NCBI RefSeq assembly: GCF_014931415.1
Contig: NZ_CP063121.1
Location: forward strand, 496,001-560,000
Source: Haemophilus parainfluenzae
GTDB taxonomy: Bacteria; Pseudomonadota; Gammaproteobacteria; Enterobacterales; Pasteurellaceae
Direction: 5' to 3'
Length of the DNA: 64,000 nucleotides
Below are positions 18,791 through 28,380 of the stretch, in pieces; the stretch's first letter is position 1; every line of letters begins with the position of its first letter. The notes beneath the pieces were generated by a model. It was not told the DNA's origin. It ran no database searches and was given only the letters and a program-made list of their open reading frames with translations. The translations under genes were made by a program, and so were the position numbers.

Positions 18791-19234
18791 TTATTTCATC
18801 TTTGATGGTTCCCAGTTGTTTAAAATATCATAAATAAACTCTACATATTCTTTTTCAGGATGTAATTCTAAAAAACGTTTGCATGCTTTTTTAAAATACA
18901 TAAAGCAGATTTCTTCAGATACATGAATCTGGTATCTAGGATCACATAAACCTCCAATCTCAAACCTTACCCCTTCAAAGTGATCTTCAGGAAACGGGCT
19001 ATTCATATCGGGATAATAGCAATCTGCACCTTCTTCAGAAAAACCATCCTTTTCTACCAAAATAGAATAGATAGCTTTTAAAAAATCTCCCTCATGATAA
19101 ACAATATTAAAGTAGGTTTTTATACTAAACTCAGGCTCATCTAACCCACCTGTTCCACCATAAAAGAAATTTAGAGGGCTATGAGAATCCTCTCCTTTGG
19201 CTGTATATAAGGGAATACTATTCTGGATGTACAT
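18791..19234 (-). CDS. Acidic cytoplasmic protein, possible orphan immunity
   Basis: The 147-residue protein has a Gly-rich stretch FFYGGTGGLDEPEF, a VRFEIGGLCDPRYQIHVSEE segment and a helical C-terminus, with no signal peptide. It looks like the small acidic immunity proteins found in CDI and polymorphic-toxin arrays, but I cannot name the family. The ATG at 19234 has an AAAGGAG site just upstream (minus strand), supporting translation. A+T content is high. No toxin gene lies beside it. Confidence 0.5.
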   Translation of the reverse strand: MYIQNSIPLYTAKGEDSHSPLNFFYGGTGGLDEPEFSIKTYFNIVYHEGDFLKAIYSILVEKDGFSEEGADCYYPDMNSPFPEDHFEGVRFEIGGLCDPRYQIHVSEEICFMYFKKACKRFLELHPEKEYVEFIYDILNNWEPSKMK

Positions 19235-19323
19235 TAGTTACTCCTTTAGTATCTTTATCAATATAATAACGAAATTTTTTCACAACCAATAGTGAAATGA
19301 CACCTTTCCCAAGACTGATAATA

Positions 19324-19375
19324 AAATAAAAGTGCGATTAAAAACACACTGATTTTTAACCGCACTTTTTTATTT
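19324..19375 (-). terminator. Terminator of tyrP (inverted uptake signals)
   Basis: AAGTGCGATTAAAAA and TTTTTAACCGCACTT face each other around a short loop and are flanked by A and T runs, so the hairpin can act on either strand. The left copy has one change from the uptake core (GCGATT for GCGGTT). Confidence 0.7.
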
Positions 19376-19386
19376 TAATCGTGTTA

Positions 19387-20601
19387 TTAACCCACTACTT
19401 CAGGTAATACACCTAATTTAATTAGGAATGGGATACTCACGATAATAATCCCTAGAATTGAGACAAAGAGTAGGAACCCTGAACCACCCGGCACACGATA
19501 AGGTAAGTTTGGATGTTGATGGCGAGCTTTCCAAACCAATGCTGCTGGCAATACCACTGCATAGAAAGCAAACATTTGTCCTGCATAACCTAATGCAAGG
19601 ATGAAGCCTTCTGGATAGAAGAATGCAAAGAGCAATGGTGGAAGGAAGGTTAAGAAACCTAAACTTAAACGGTTTGCTGAAATATTGAAGGCGCGTTTTA
19701 ACAAGTCGTCAATACATTCTAGTAAACCGAGTGCCACCCCTAAGAATGAGGTAATCAGTGCTAAGGCAGAGAAGATTTTCACGACAGCCGCAATGATGGT
19801 GCTGCCTGTAATCACTCGAACGGCTTCAATCAATCCATTTAATGTTGGATCTTGATTAAGGATTTCTAAGAATCGGCTTTGGCTTAACACACCGTGAGTA
19901 GAAAATTGCCATAAAAGATAACCCACTAATGTGATTGCAGAGCCCACAATAATAGAAAATCTTAAGGCTTTTACATCACCTTCTAAGTATTTATTTAAGC
20001 AAGGAATTGAGCCGTGGAAACCAAAAGCGGTAAAGAAAACCGGACTAGCCGAAATCAATAGTGCTTTATCAATTGGCATGGCCATTAAGTTATCGATTTT
20101 AATTTCTGGAATCATCAATCCAAGCACAATGAATAGCGCTGCAATCATCGCGATAAATAAGAAGCGATTTAAGGCATCCACAAAGCTTGTGCCAATTGCT
20201 ACGAAGATACCAAAGAAGATCGTAAATGCTAGGATAGAACCTTTCATTTTGAGATCAGGTGTCGCAAAATCAGGTAAAGTTGAAGCAAGAATTGCACCAC
20301 CACCGGTTACATAGGCGGAAAGTAACGCATAAAGGAAAATCATTAATACGCTGGTTGCGACAATTCGTCCTGGTCGACCAAAATACTGTGCGGCAAGCGT
20401 GCCAATACCGGCATCATGTTCAGCAGTTTGGTAAACCTCAACAAATAATAATGCGCTATAGGTGAGCAGAATCCATAAAAGAACAAGTAGAACAACTGTA
20501 AACGTGAAACCTATTCCTGCAGAGGTGAGAGGCATGGCAAGCATCCCTGCCCCAATCATCGTCCCTGAGGTAATCAAGGTACTTCCCAATGTTTTGTTCA
20601 T
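19387..20601 (-). CDS. tyrP: Tyrosine permease, TyrP type
   Basis: The 404-residue, roughly 11-segment transporter belongs to the aromatic amino acid permease family (TyrP, Mtr, TnaB). The N-terminus LGSTLITSGTMIGAGMLAMP is the family signature. The sequence follows E. coli TyrP over its full length, including FTAFGFHGSIPCLNKYLEGD and the ending GVLPEV, so TyrP is favoured over TnaB. An AAAGGAG site precedes the ATG. It lies downstream of tyrosine phenol-lyase with a terminator between, so it probably has its own promoter in 20602-20724. Together the pair would import tyrosine and split it. Confidence 0.85.
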   Translation of the reverse strand: MNKTLGSTLITSGTMIGAGMLAMPLTSAGIGFTFTVVLLVLLWILLTYSALLFVEVYQTAEHDAGIGTLAAQYFGRPGRIVATSVLMIFLYALLSAYVTGGGAILASTLPDFATPDLKMKGSILAFTIFFGIFVAIGTSFVDALNRFLFIAMIAALFIVLGLMIPEIKIDNLMAMPIDKALLISASPVFFTAFGFHGSIPCLNKYLEGDVKALRFSIIVGSAITLVGYLLWQFSTHGVLSQSRFLEILNQDPTLNGLIEAVRVITGSTIIAAVVKIFSALALITSFLGVALGLLECIDDLLKRAFNISANRLSLGFLTFLPPLLFAFFYPEGFILALGYAGQMFAFYAVVLPAALVWKARHQHPNLPYRVPGGSGFLLFVSILGIIIVSIPFLIKLGVLPEVVG

Positions 20602-20724
20602 AAGTTTTCTCCTTTCCGATTATCGTAGAAAGGCTAGTCACTTCCTTATTTGACAATACATCAAACTACAATGTCATTAGAATGTTTTCGCATTTTTCTC
20701 ATTAACCAAATATTTTTTAGATAC

Positions 20725-20757
20725 AAAAAGCCCTTACCCCGTTACTGAGGTAAGGGC
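20725..20757 (-). terminator. Terminator of tpl
   Basis: GCCCTTACC (20730-20738) pairs with GGTAAGGGC (20749-20757) and a run of five T follows on the minus strand. It lies between tpl and tyrP, so the pair is partly uncoupled. Confidence 0.8.
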
Positions 20758-20764
20758 GGTAGGC

Positions 20765-22159
<1,395 letters not shown>

Positions 22160-22221
22160 TTAGGTTTAAAGTCCATGATTATTAACCCGCTACTAAAAAC
22201 ATCTATCATCGAGTTGCTGGC

Positions 22222-22264
22222 ATAGTACTGAATTTTTTTCTGCAATACTGTGATCAAAGTCACA
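22222..22264 (-). promoter_or_regulatory. tpl promoter with CRP site
   Basis: TGTGATCAAAGTCACA (22249-22264) is a near-perfect CRP operator. On the minus strand a -10-like TACTAT lies at 22227-22222, predicting a start near 22215. The CRP centre (22256.5) would then be at about -41.5, the standard class II activator position, with no good -35 box needed. This matches catabolite control of tpl known in enterobacteria. Confidence 0.75.
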
Positions 22265-22266
22265 AA

Positions 22267-22323
22267 TTGATAAAATTTTATCAAATTTATGTAAAAATAT
22301 TTTTTTTGATAATTTTATATCAA
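22267..22323. promoter_or_regulatory. Two TTGATA-N6-TATCAA operators upstream of tpl
   Basis: Two dyads with identical half-sites lie at 22267-22284 (spacer AAATTT) and 22306-22323 (spacer ATTTTA), 39 bases centre to centre, at about -60 and -99 from the predicted tpl start. They share the 18-base, six-spacer design of TyrR boxes (TGTAAA-N6-TTTACA) but not the half-site. A TGTAAA half-box followed by T-rich sequence lies between them (22290-22307). The binding protein is unknown. Confidence 0.55.
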
Positions 22324-22325
22324 AA

Positions 22326-22474
22326 CATCATAAGCATTCTGATTTTTAGAGCAAGTAAACAAGCGAGTTGGACTATTCTGTTTTTTTCAATAGGACAATA
22401 TGGGTATGGTGTAGCAGGCAGGATTGCTATGTATGATAGGGCAATATTTCGGTAGAAGAGGCATCAAAAATATA
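22326..22474. other. Gap without a recognised gene
   Basis: About 150 bases between the tpl control region and dyad D. A short + strand frame here ends GVAGRIAMYDRAIFR but has no ribosome site or recognisable relative. I see no RNA gene. Confidence 0.4.
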
Positions 22475-22529
22475 AAAGTGCGGTCAGTTTTTGAAAGGTT
22501 TTAAAACTCTTTAAAATTGACCGCACTTT
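22475..22529. terminator. Inverted repeat of the uptake-signal family (dyad D)
   Basis: The arms AAAGTGCGGTCAGTTTT and TTTAAAATTGACCGCACTTT pair with small mismatches around GAAAGGTTTTAAAACTC. It lies after the minus-strand lipoprotein cluster and can terminate it. Confidence 0.7.
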
Positions 22530-22583
22530 ATAGCTATCTTTAAAAAGAAATTCACATACCATTTTAACGTATTTTGAACACTA

Positions 22584-22823
22584 TCATTTTTTCATGGTGT
22601 GCATACAATCCATAACTTTCAAACTTATGACCTCTCGTTCCTCATTTGTCTTATCAGGAAGATTTTTATATTTCTCATAACATGATTCAAAAGTTTTTTG
22701 TTCCTCATATGTTCTTTTAGGTATCACATCCCCATTCCAAAACCGAACAAAATAGCTATTAGAAGAAACACATGCTGTCAAAATACTACAAAGTAAAAAG
22801 ATACAGAGATTTACCTTACTCAT
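22584..22823 (-). CDS. Small lipoprotein, RFWNGD family
   Basis: The 79-residue protein has a type II signal peptide: MSKVNLCIFLLCSILTAC puts the lipid-bearing cysteine at residue 18. The mature part begins with SSNSYFVRFWNGD. I take the ATG at 22823 because GGGAG lies 8 bases upstream; an in-frame ATG at 22853 would add 10 residues and spoil the signal. It shares the RFWNG block right after the lipobox with the genes at 23183 and 23629. Two cysteines in the C-terminal half (SCYEKY, MDCMH) may bond. The function is unknown. Confidence 0.6.
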   Translation of the reverse strand: MSKVNLCIFLLCSILTACVSSNSYFVRFWNGDVIPKRTYEEQKTFESCYEKYKNLPDKTNEEREVISLKVMDCMHTMKK

Positions 22824-22874
22824 GTTTTCATCTCCCAATATTACTTTCATCATTCATGTACCCTGTCTAGTTTT

Positions 22875-23072
22875 CTACCTACTATTTTTTAGAAAACGAC
22901 TAAGATAAAAACCAACTAATACACAAATAAATGATGCTGGATACCACTTTAATATAGATAAAATTTTAACTTTATAAAAATAAAAGTTAAACTTATATAG
23001 AGAATATAAAGTTGCAATAAAAATCAAAAATATTGACATTTTTATAACCTCAATAAAATCGTTTTTTTTCAT
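22875..23072 (-). CDS. Small two-helix membrane protein
   Basis: The 65-residue product is almost all membrane: one helix at about residues 10-30 (KMSIFLIFIATLYSLY) and another at about 40-60 (WYPASFICVLVGFYL), ending in a basic tail. It lies among the small RFWN lipoproteins and may be part of the same cassette. No ribosome site stands out, so it may not be expressed. Confidence 0.35.
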   Translation of the reverse strand: MKKNDFIEVIKMSIFLIFIATLYSLYKFNFYFYKVKILSILKWYPASFICVLVGFYLSRFLKNSR

Positions 23073-23182
23073 TATTTCTGTTCATTCTTAGATAGTGGTT
23101 TATTAACCAATGAAGGTGCATTTTGATCAAAAATTCAATCTCGAATCAAAACATTCATGTGAAGATCTCATTCCTCACCTCG

Positions 23183-23560
23183 TTATTTTACTCTTACATC
23201 CTCATCAGTAAGCCATTCATACTTTTTAGGAAAATCTTTATATAAAGGCGTTCCATTTACTCTCATACAATGAACAAAAATATCACTCTTATTAACCCTA
23301 TAAGCATTACCATATTTATGTTTTTTCTCATAAAACAATGATTTAGTTAATTTGTTGCAGTATTGTTCATTTTTAACCCTCAATAACTTTGTTTCTTGAG
23401 GTTCGTTTTCATAAAATATTCGTTCTTCTTTATCAAACTCAGCAGCATTATTCCTTACAGAATAATCCCCATTCCAAAACCTTTCAATAGGGTCATCAAA
23501 TAACACTCCACAACTAGATAAAGTAAGAATATTTATAATAGTTAATATGAATTTTTTCAT
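23183..23560 (-). CDS. Small lipoprotein, RFWNGD family
   Basis: The protein is 125 residues from the second of two adjacent ATGs. Its signal MKKFILTIINILTLSSC has the lipobox LSSC, followed by GVLFDDPIERFWNGD. The first 28 codons are almost identical in DNA to the start of the gene at 23629-23868, while the rest diverges completely. The mature part is charged and Tyr/Asn-rich with one Cys pair (QYC...VHCMR). Its role is unknown; it is probably anchored to the outer membrane. Confidence 0.6.
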   Translation of the reverse strand: MKKFILTIINILTLSSCGVLFDDPIERFWNGDYSVRNNAAEFDKEERIFYENEPQETKLLRVKNEQYCNKLTKSLFYEKKHKYGNAYRVNKSDIFVHCMRVNGTPLYKDFPKKYEWLTDEDVRVK

Positions 23561-23628
23561 CATTAATCTTCTACTAAGTATAATTTTGAGTTTAATTTTT
23601 TAGCATACTTTTTGAAACATCATCTATA

Positions 23629-23868
23629 CTACCAGTATCCTTTTTGTTCCATGCAGGCTCTTGTATATGGAACTCTTTTAGATCCATCAGGATCTATTGA
23701 TTGGGGATACATTTCTTCAGATTTACGTATACATAGACTATATGCCTCCATTTCATTTTGAGATGACATTACTCCGTTATTCCAAAATCTTTCAATAGGG
23801 TCATCAAATAACACCCCACAGCTAGATAAAGTAAGAATATTTATAATGATTAATATGGCTTTTTTCAT
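23629..23868 (-). CDS. Small lipoprotein, RFWN family
   Basis: The 79-residue lipoprotein starts MKKAILIIINILTLSSC and continues GVLFDDPIERFWNNG. I chose the ATG at 23868 by analogy with its neighbour; the frame also allows 23889. The leader and first mature residues copy the neighbouring gene, and the C-terminal half (SLCIRKSEEMYPQ...RACMEQKGYW) instead resembles the Cys spacing of the 22584 gene. Function is unknown. Confidence 0.55.
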   Translation of the reverse strand: MKKAILIIINILTLSSCGVLFDDPIERFWNNGVMSSQNEMEAYSLCIRKSEEMYPQSIDPDGSKRVPYTRACMEQKGYW

Positions 23869-24008
23869 TTTAGTGCTCATTTCATTCATTAAAATTTAAC
23901 TTCAATTAGTGAAAATAGATTTTACAACATCTGACTGAATCACCTATTAAACCTCTCAACAATCATACCAAAAATTGCTCATTCTTAAACCAATTGAACG
24001 ACCCTTTT

Positions 24009-24036
24009 GAACTAACTAATTTTCCACATAGTCAAA
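24009..24036 (+). promoter_or_regulatory. Possible sigma-E-like promoter
   Basis: GAACTA (24009-24014) and TCAAA (24032-24036) are 17 bases apart, near the sigma-E pattern, 80-110 bases before a glycine-zipper lipoprotein gene of a class often tied to envelope stress. The match is imperfect. Confidence 0.3.
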
Positions 24037-24066
24037 GCAATCGTAAAAGGAATGCTTTTACACGCC

Positions 24067-24096
24067 GGATTGCATAAGTGCTTAGGCAAGCAATCC
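24067..24096 (+). promoter_or_regulatory. Hairpin in the leader of the glycine-zipper gene
   Basis: GGATTGC (24067-24073) pairs with GCAATCC (24090-24096) around a 16-base loop, just upstream of the AGAGGAG ribosome site. There is no T run, so it is not a terminator. It may set mRNA stability or bind a regulator. Confidence 0.35.
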
Positions 24097-24120
24097 CGAC
24101 AAAAATAGAGGAGTAGATTT

Positions 24121-24423
24121 ATGAAATCTAAATTGATGAAAGGGTTAGTGATTGTTGCATTAGCAGGAAGCTTAACCGCTTGTGAAATGGACAGACAACA
24201 ACGTCATACTGCAACAGGTGCAGCAATCGGCGGCGTAGCCGGTGGTTTATTAGGTGGTGATATTGCCACAACACTCGGCGGCGCAGCATTAGGTGGCGTA
24301 ATCGGTAGTCAAGTGAACAAAGGCGGAGACTACGATGACAGAGAATATCGCCATCATAAAAAACATAAAAGACATCACCACCACAGAAAACATCGTGATT
24401 GGGATGACGACTGGGATGATTAA
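24121..24423 (+). CDS. Glycine-zipper lipoprotein with His-rich tail
   Basis: The 100-residue lipoprotein has the signal MKSKLMKGLVIVALAGSLTAC, then a glycine-zipper 2TM domain (TGAAIGGVAGGLLGGDIATTLGG in two halves, residues about 32-67) like SlyB/OsmB/RcsF-associated outer-membrane lipoproteins. The tail is highly charged: HHKKHKRHHHHRKH followed by DWDDDWDD. The His cluster could bind metal. An AGAGGAG ribosome site is clear. It is monocistronic, ending in its own terminator. Confidence 0.8.
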   Translation: MKSKLMKGLVIVALAGSLTACEMDRQQRHTATGAAIGGVAGGLLGGDIATTLGGAALGGVIGSQVNKGGDYDDREYRHHKKHKRHHHHRKHRDWDDDWDD

Positions 24424-24439
24424 TTCAAAATACAAATAA

Positions 24440-24487
24440 AAATGACCGCACTTTTGAGATACAAATCAAAGTCCGGTCGTTTTTTTA
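24440..24487 (+). terminator. Terminator with degenerate inverted uptake signals
   Basis: AATGACCGCACTTT faces AAAGTCCGGTCGTT across an 18-base loop, followed by a T run. The second copy has one base changed from the uptake core. Confidence 0.75.
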
Positions 24488-24511
24488 GGGATTTTTATGA
24501 ATTAATAAGGA

Positions 24512-25966
24512 TTACCACCAACCGAGTAGTTTCATCCATAATCCACCCACACCAAACCAAATGACTAATGAAAGGATGGAAACAATAAAGCTTACGCCCC
24601 ACCATTGACCGGTTGAGTTATAACCTGAGCCGTATAAAGCAGGGCCAGGACCACCGGCATATTGTGTTAAACTCATGGATAATGTTGAGGTGTAACCTAA
24701 ACCAATTGCAGCAATGATTGGTGGTGTACCCACAGCGATAGCCGCTGCCACGAAAGCGAGATACATTGCGGAAATATGCGCCATGGCTGAAGCAAAGAAA
24801 TAGCGGGTATAGAAATACACCAACACTAAAATAGTAAAGGCAACCGGCCAGCTGAAATCACCCACAGAAGAAGAAATGTGGGTAGAGATCCAAGTGATTG
24901 CACCGTATTTATTAAGTGCATTTGCCATCATCACCAATACCGCAAACCAGAACATTGTATCCCATGCGGTGGTTTCTGCCACGATATTTTTCCAGCTCAT
25001 AATATTGGTTAATAATAAAATCACTAAACCGATAAATGCTGAAATTGTTGCAGGAATATGGAAGACTAAATCACCCACCGTCCAAAGGAATAAAAGAAGG
25101 ATAAAGTCTAGGGCAAGAATCCATTCTGCTTTGCTCATTGGACCCATGCTTTTTAATTCTTCACGCGCCATTTCTGCCATTTTAGGCGTATCTTTTAATT
25201 CTGGCGGATAAATTAAATACACGAAATAAGGTAAGACGATTAAGCTCACAATACCTGGTACGATTGCCCCTAAGAACCATGTCATCCACGTGATTTCTAC
25301 ACCTTGGCTTTTCGCAAGTTCTGCAATTAACGGGTTACCCGCCATGGCGGTTAAGAACATGGTACAAATAATGGTATCGATTTGAGAGACCGCAATCGCT
25401 AAGAATGCACCTGCTCGACGAGCGGTTGGACCTGGTTTGGATTCATACGCATCAGCAATAGATTGCATAATTGGGTACATAATACCGCCCCCACGCGCAG
25501 AAGCCGAAGGAATCCCTGGACCGATAACAACATCAGCCAACGCCATACCATAAGCCACGCCCATCATTTTTTTACCAAAACGACCAACGAAGTACAGCGC
25601 GATACGTTTACCTAAACCGGTTTTAATCACCGCTCGAGATAAAAACATGGCAATAGCAATCAACCAAATTGTGCCGTTTGCAAAGCCGGATAACATACCA
25701 ACATCACCTTGTTTTGGTGAAATCGGTGTAAGCCCAGTTAATCCGCTGATCACCAATGCCACCAAGGTTGCAGCACCCATAGGCATTGCTTTAGCGATAA
25801 TAGCCACAATGGTTGCCACAAACAGCGCTAGCATTCCCCAGGCTTTAGCGGATAACCCTTCTGGTGTTGGAATTAACCAAATCCCTAACCCAACGATGAC
25901 GGCAATCAGCAGCCCCTGCCATTTAAAGCCAAGTTTGACTTCTACTGCTGGAATTTTACTTTCCAT
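24512..25966 (-). CDS. DASS-family anion (dicarboxylate/2-oxoglutarate) transporter
   Basis: The 484-residue inner-membrane transporter has 12-14 hydrophobic segments. It belongs to the DASS/SLC13 group like plant 2-oxoglutarate/malate translocators and E. coli CitT/TtdT. Characteristic stretches are SGFANGTIWLIAIAMFLSRAVIKTGLGKRIA near the first hairpin, and GPGIPSASARGGGIMYPI and GTPPIIAAIGLGYTSTLSMSLTQYAGGPGPALYGSGY near the second. H. influenzae has a close relative. The substrate is probably a C4/C5 dicarboxylate or citrate; it cannot be fixed from sequence. The gene is monocistronic. Confidence 0.82.
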   Translation of the reverse strand: MESKIPAVEVKLGFKWQGLLIAVIVGLGIWLIPTPEGLSAKAWGMLALFVATIVAIIAKAMPMGAATLVALVISGLTGLTPISPKQGDVGMLSGFANGTIWLIAIAMFLSRAVIKTGLGKRIALYFVGRFGKKMMGVAYGMALADVVIGPGIPSASARGGGIMYPIMQSIADAYESKPGPTARRAGAFLAIAVSQIDTIICTMFLTAMAGNPLIAELAKSQGVEITWMTWFLGAIVPGIVSLIVLPYFVYLIYPPELKDTPKMAEMAREELKSMGPMSKAEWILALDFILLLFLWTVGDLVFHIPATISAFIGLVILLLTNIMSWKNIVAETTAWDTMFWFAVLVMMANALNKYGAITWISTHISSSVGDFSWPVAFTILVLVYFYTRYFFASAMAHISAMYLAFVAAAIAVGTPPIIAAIGLGYTSTLSMSLTQYAGGPGPALYGSGYNSTGQWWGVSFIVSILSLVIWFGVGGLWMKLLGWW

Positions 25967-26136
25967 AGGATAACTCCTAGATAAATGAACAAAAAATAAT
26001 TCATCACGTATAACGACCGTGACGCAATCGATTAAATAAGCGGTTATAAAGATACCACTTATTTAGTACGAGTAAAGGTTTAAGAGATGTTTTTAATAAA
26101 ATTTGATGAAAACTTGATGCAGATTAAAAAACAACT

Positions 26137-27072
26137 TTAAGAATGAAGAAATTGATTCACGCGTTCAAACACGGCTTTTCTCACGTTATCCTTTTCAAAA
26201 AGAATTTCATGTTTTGCTTGAGGTACAAGCATAGATTCGGCATGTGGAAAAAGTGCGGTCAATTTTTCAAGATTTTTGTTATCTACAATCTTTTCCTTTT
26301 CCGCTTGTAGGATAAGTACAGGTGTTTCCACTCTTGGAATGATTTTAGGGAGCGCTTTGATTGCATTTAAACACAAATGTACCCAACGGAAAGTCGGGCC
26401 GCCTAAGTGAATAGCAGCGCATTTTCGATTAACTCGGTTCATCCATTTCATTCGCGTTTTAGAATGGCTAAGTTCATTAAGGTTTAAATCTGCCGGTTTG
26501 TAATGTCCCTTACCAAAAACATAGCGATGACCTTGACCAAATGCCATCATCGTTGCAATGATGAGTTCATCTCGTAATGGATGTTTCATTGGAACGCCAA
26601 AGAAAGGCGAAGAAAGCACGGCTTTTTTAATATGATGATCGTAATTGGCTAGATAATAGGTGGAAATCAACGCGCCGAGGGAATGGGCGAGAATATATTG
26701 CGCTTGATAAACATAAAGTGCGGTCGTTTTTTCAATGATTTTTGCCATATCATCGGTATAAAAACGAAACTCATCTAAATGCCCTTTTTGAGGAATAATA
26801 CGCTGTGAATAGCCTTGTCCTCGATGATCGAAAAGCAAAACATCATAACCTTGTTGGTAAAAGTCATAAGCCAACTCAGTCCATTTCAGCATATTTTCTG
26901 CTCGACCATTGACCAAAATCATCAATTTTCTGACCGCACTTTCAGGCTGAACCAAATGACGATAAGCCAATTTAATATTTCGTTCGCCAGAAAGATATTG
27001 AGTCGGAAATTGCTCAAAAAAAGGCAATAACTCCGCAAGAGCAAATTGATGAAAATGAGGTTCTCTGATCAT
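26137..27072 (-). CDS. pldB: Lysophospholipase L2
   Basis: The 311-residue alpha/beta hydrolase is of the PldB type and should release fatty acid from lysophospholipids at the inner membrane. The nucleophile elbow AHSLGALIS (Ser) is clear. LFDHRGQGYSQR forms the oxyanion region, VLILQAEKEKIVDN carries the acid, and AKHEILFE the catalytic His. There is no signal peptide. Three uptake signals lie inside this 936-base gene (near 26251, 26715 and 26931), an unusual density for coding DNA. It is followed on the other side by the asd terminator. Confidence 0.85.
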   Translation of the reverse strand: MIREPHFHQFALAELLPFFEQFPTQYLSGERNIKLAYRHLVQPESAVRKLMILVNGRAENMLKWTELAYDFYQQGYDVLLFDHRGQGYSQRIIPQKGHLDEFRFYTDDMAKIIEKTTALYVYQAQYILAHSLGALISTYYLANYDHHIKKAVLSSPFFGVPMKHPLRDELIIATMMAFGQGHRYVFGKGHYKPADLNLNELSHSKTRMKWMNRVNRKCAAIHLGGPTFRWVHLCLNAIKALPKIIPRVETPVLILQAEKEKIVDNKNLEKLTALFPHAESMLVPQAKHEILFEKDNVRKAVFERVNQFLHS

Positions 27073-27084
27073 AATTTTCTAATG

Positions 27085-27110
27085 AAAAGGGCGTAGTAAA
27101 TACGCCCTTT
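27085..27110 (-). terminator. Terminator of asd
   Basis: GGGCGTA (27089-27095) pairs with TACGCCC (27101-27107), with TTTT next on the minus strand. The hairpin stands between asd and pldB. Confidence 0.75.
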
Positions 27111-27126
27111 GTAGTTAAAGTAAAAC

Positions 27127-28242
27127 TTATGCCACCAATTGTTTTAAGATACGGCGAACTGGCTCTGCAGCACCCCATAATAATTGGTCACCAACAGTAA
27201 ACGCCGCTAAGTATTCTGGACCCATTGCCAATTTACGTAAACGACCAACCGGTACGCTTAATGTACCTGTTACTTTAGCTGGGGTTAATTCACGTAATGT
27301 GGTTTCTTTATCATTTGGAATCACTTTTACCCATTCATTATGTGATGCAATAATTTGTTCGATTTCTTCTAACGGTAAGTCTTTTTTCAATTTAATGGTG
27401 AACGCTTGGCTATGACAACGTAATGCACCGATACGTACACATAAACCATCAACAGGAATTGGGTTGTCACTTAAACCTAAGATTTTGTTAGTTTCTGCAT
27501 AACCTTTCCATTCTTCTTTAGTTTGTCCGGTTTCTGGAAGAAGTTTATCAATCCAAGGGATTAAGCTGCCCCCTAATGCTGCACCGAAGTTATCAGTTGG
27601 GAAGCTATCAGAACGCATTTCTGCTGTCACTTTACGTTCAATATCTAAAATTGACGAAGCAGGGTCTTTTAATTCACTTGAAACCGCTTGTTCTAATAAG
27701 CCCATTTGTGAAATCAATTCACGCATATTTTTTGCGCCTGCACCTGAAGCCGCTTGGTAAGTTGCGACAGATACCCATTCCACTAAATCTTTTTCAAATA
27801 AACCACCGATAGCCATCAACATTAAGCTCACGGTACAGTTACCACCCACGAAAGTTTTAATGCCTTTTTTCAAACCTTCAGAAATCACGTGTTGGTTTAC
27901 CGGATCAAGCACGATAATTGCATCATCTTTCATACGTAGTGCAGACGCCGCATCAACCCAATAACCGTCCCAACCTGTTGCTTTTAATTTTGGATAGACT
28001 TCATTGGTATAGTCGCCACCTTGACAGGTCACGATAATGTCTAATTTTTTGAGTTCTTCAATGTCGAATGCATTTTTAAGTTCACCCGCCTCTTTTCCTG
28101 CAAATACAGGGGCTTTTTGACCTGCTTGAGAAGTAGTGAAGAAAACTGGATTAATATTAGCAAAATCTTGCTCTTGCACCATACGATCCATTAATACGGA
28201 ACCGACCATTCCGCGCCAACCGATAAAACCGACGTTTTTCAT
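27127..28242 (-). CDS. asd: Aspartate-semialdehyde dehydrogenase
   Basis: Asd reduces aspartyl phosphate to aspartate semialdehyde with NADPH, the branch point to lysine/diaminopimelate, threonine and methionine. The 371 residues begin with the NADP loop [13 protein letters not shown]. The active-site Cys is in [11 protein letters not shown] (about residue 135) and the catalytic His in [10 protein letters not shown]. Length and motifs match the gammaproteobacterial Asd. The ATG is preceded by AGGAAAA. I saw no lysine riboswitch in the 138 bases upstream. Confidence 0.95.
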   Translation of the reverse strand: MKNVGFIGWRGMVGSVLMDRMVQEQDFANINPVFFTTSQAGQKAPVFAGKEAGELKNAFDIEELKKLDIIVTCQGGDYTNEVYPKLKATGWDGYWVDAASALRMKDDAIIVLDPVNQHVISEGLKKGIKTFVGGNCTVSLMLMAIGGLFEKDLVEWVSVATYQAASGAGAKNMRELISQMGLLEQAVSSELKDPASSILDIERKVTAEMRSDSFPTDNFGAALGGSLIPWIDKLLPETGQTKEEWKGYAETNKILGLSDNPIPVDGLCVRIGALRCHSQAFTIKLKKDLPLEEIEQIIASHNEWVKVIPNDKETTLRELTPAKVTGTLSVPVGRLRKLAMGPEYLAAFTVGDQLLWGAAEPVRRILKQLVA

Positions 28243-28351
28243 GAATTTTTCCTTATTTTATGTTGTGTTGAATGGGTCTATTAATTACAGGCTTTACGCC
28301 ACAAAATCAAGCTTTTTTAGAAAAAATGAGGCTTTGTTTAATTTTTCTCAA

Positions 28352-28375
28352 TAAAAAATCCCCTTTCGGGGATTT
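28352..28375 (-). terminator. Terminator of ngt
   Basis: ATCCCC and GGGGAT close a TTTC loop, followed by six T on the minus strand, just after the ngt stop codon. Confidence 0.8.
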
Positions 28376-28380
28376 ATTGA

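Noticed and set aside
22267..22323. FNR sites upstream of tpl
   Set aside because: FNR needs TTGAT-N4-ATCAA; here the half-sites are eight bases apart, so the spacing is wrong.
22267..22455. 62-residue + strand ORF
   Set aside because: No ribosome site, it runs through the tpl control region, and no family is recognised.
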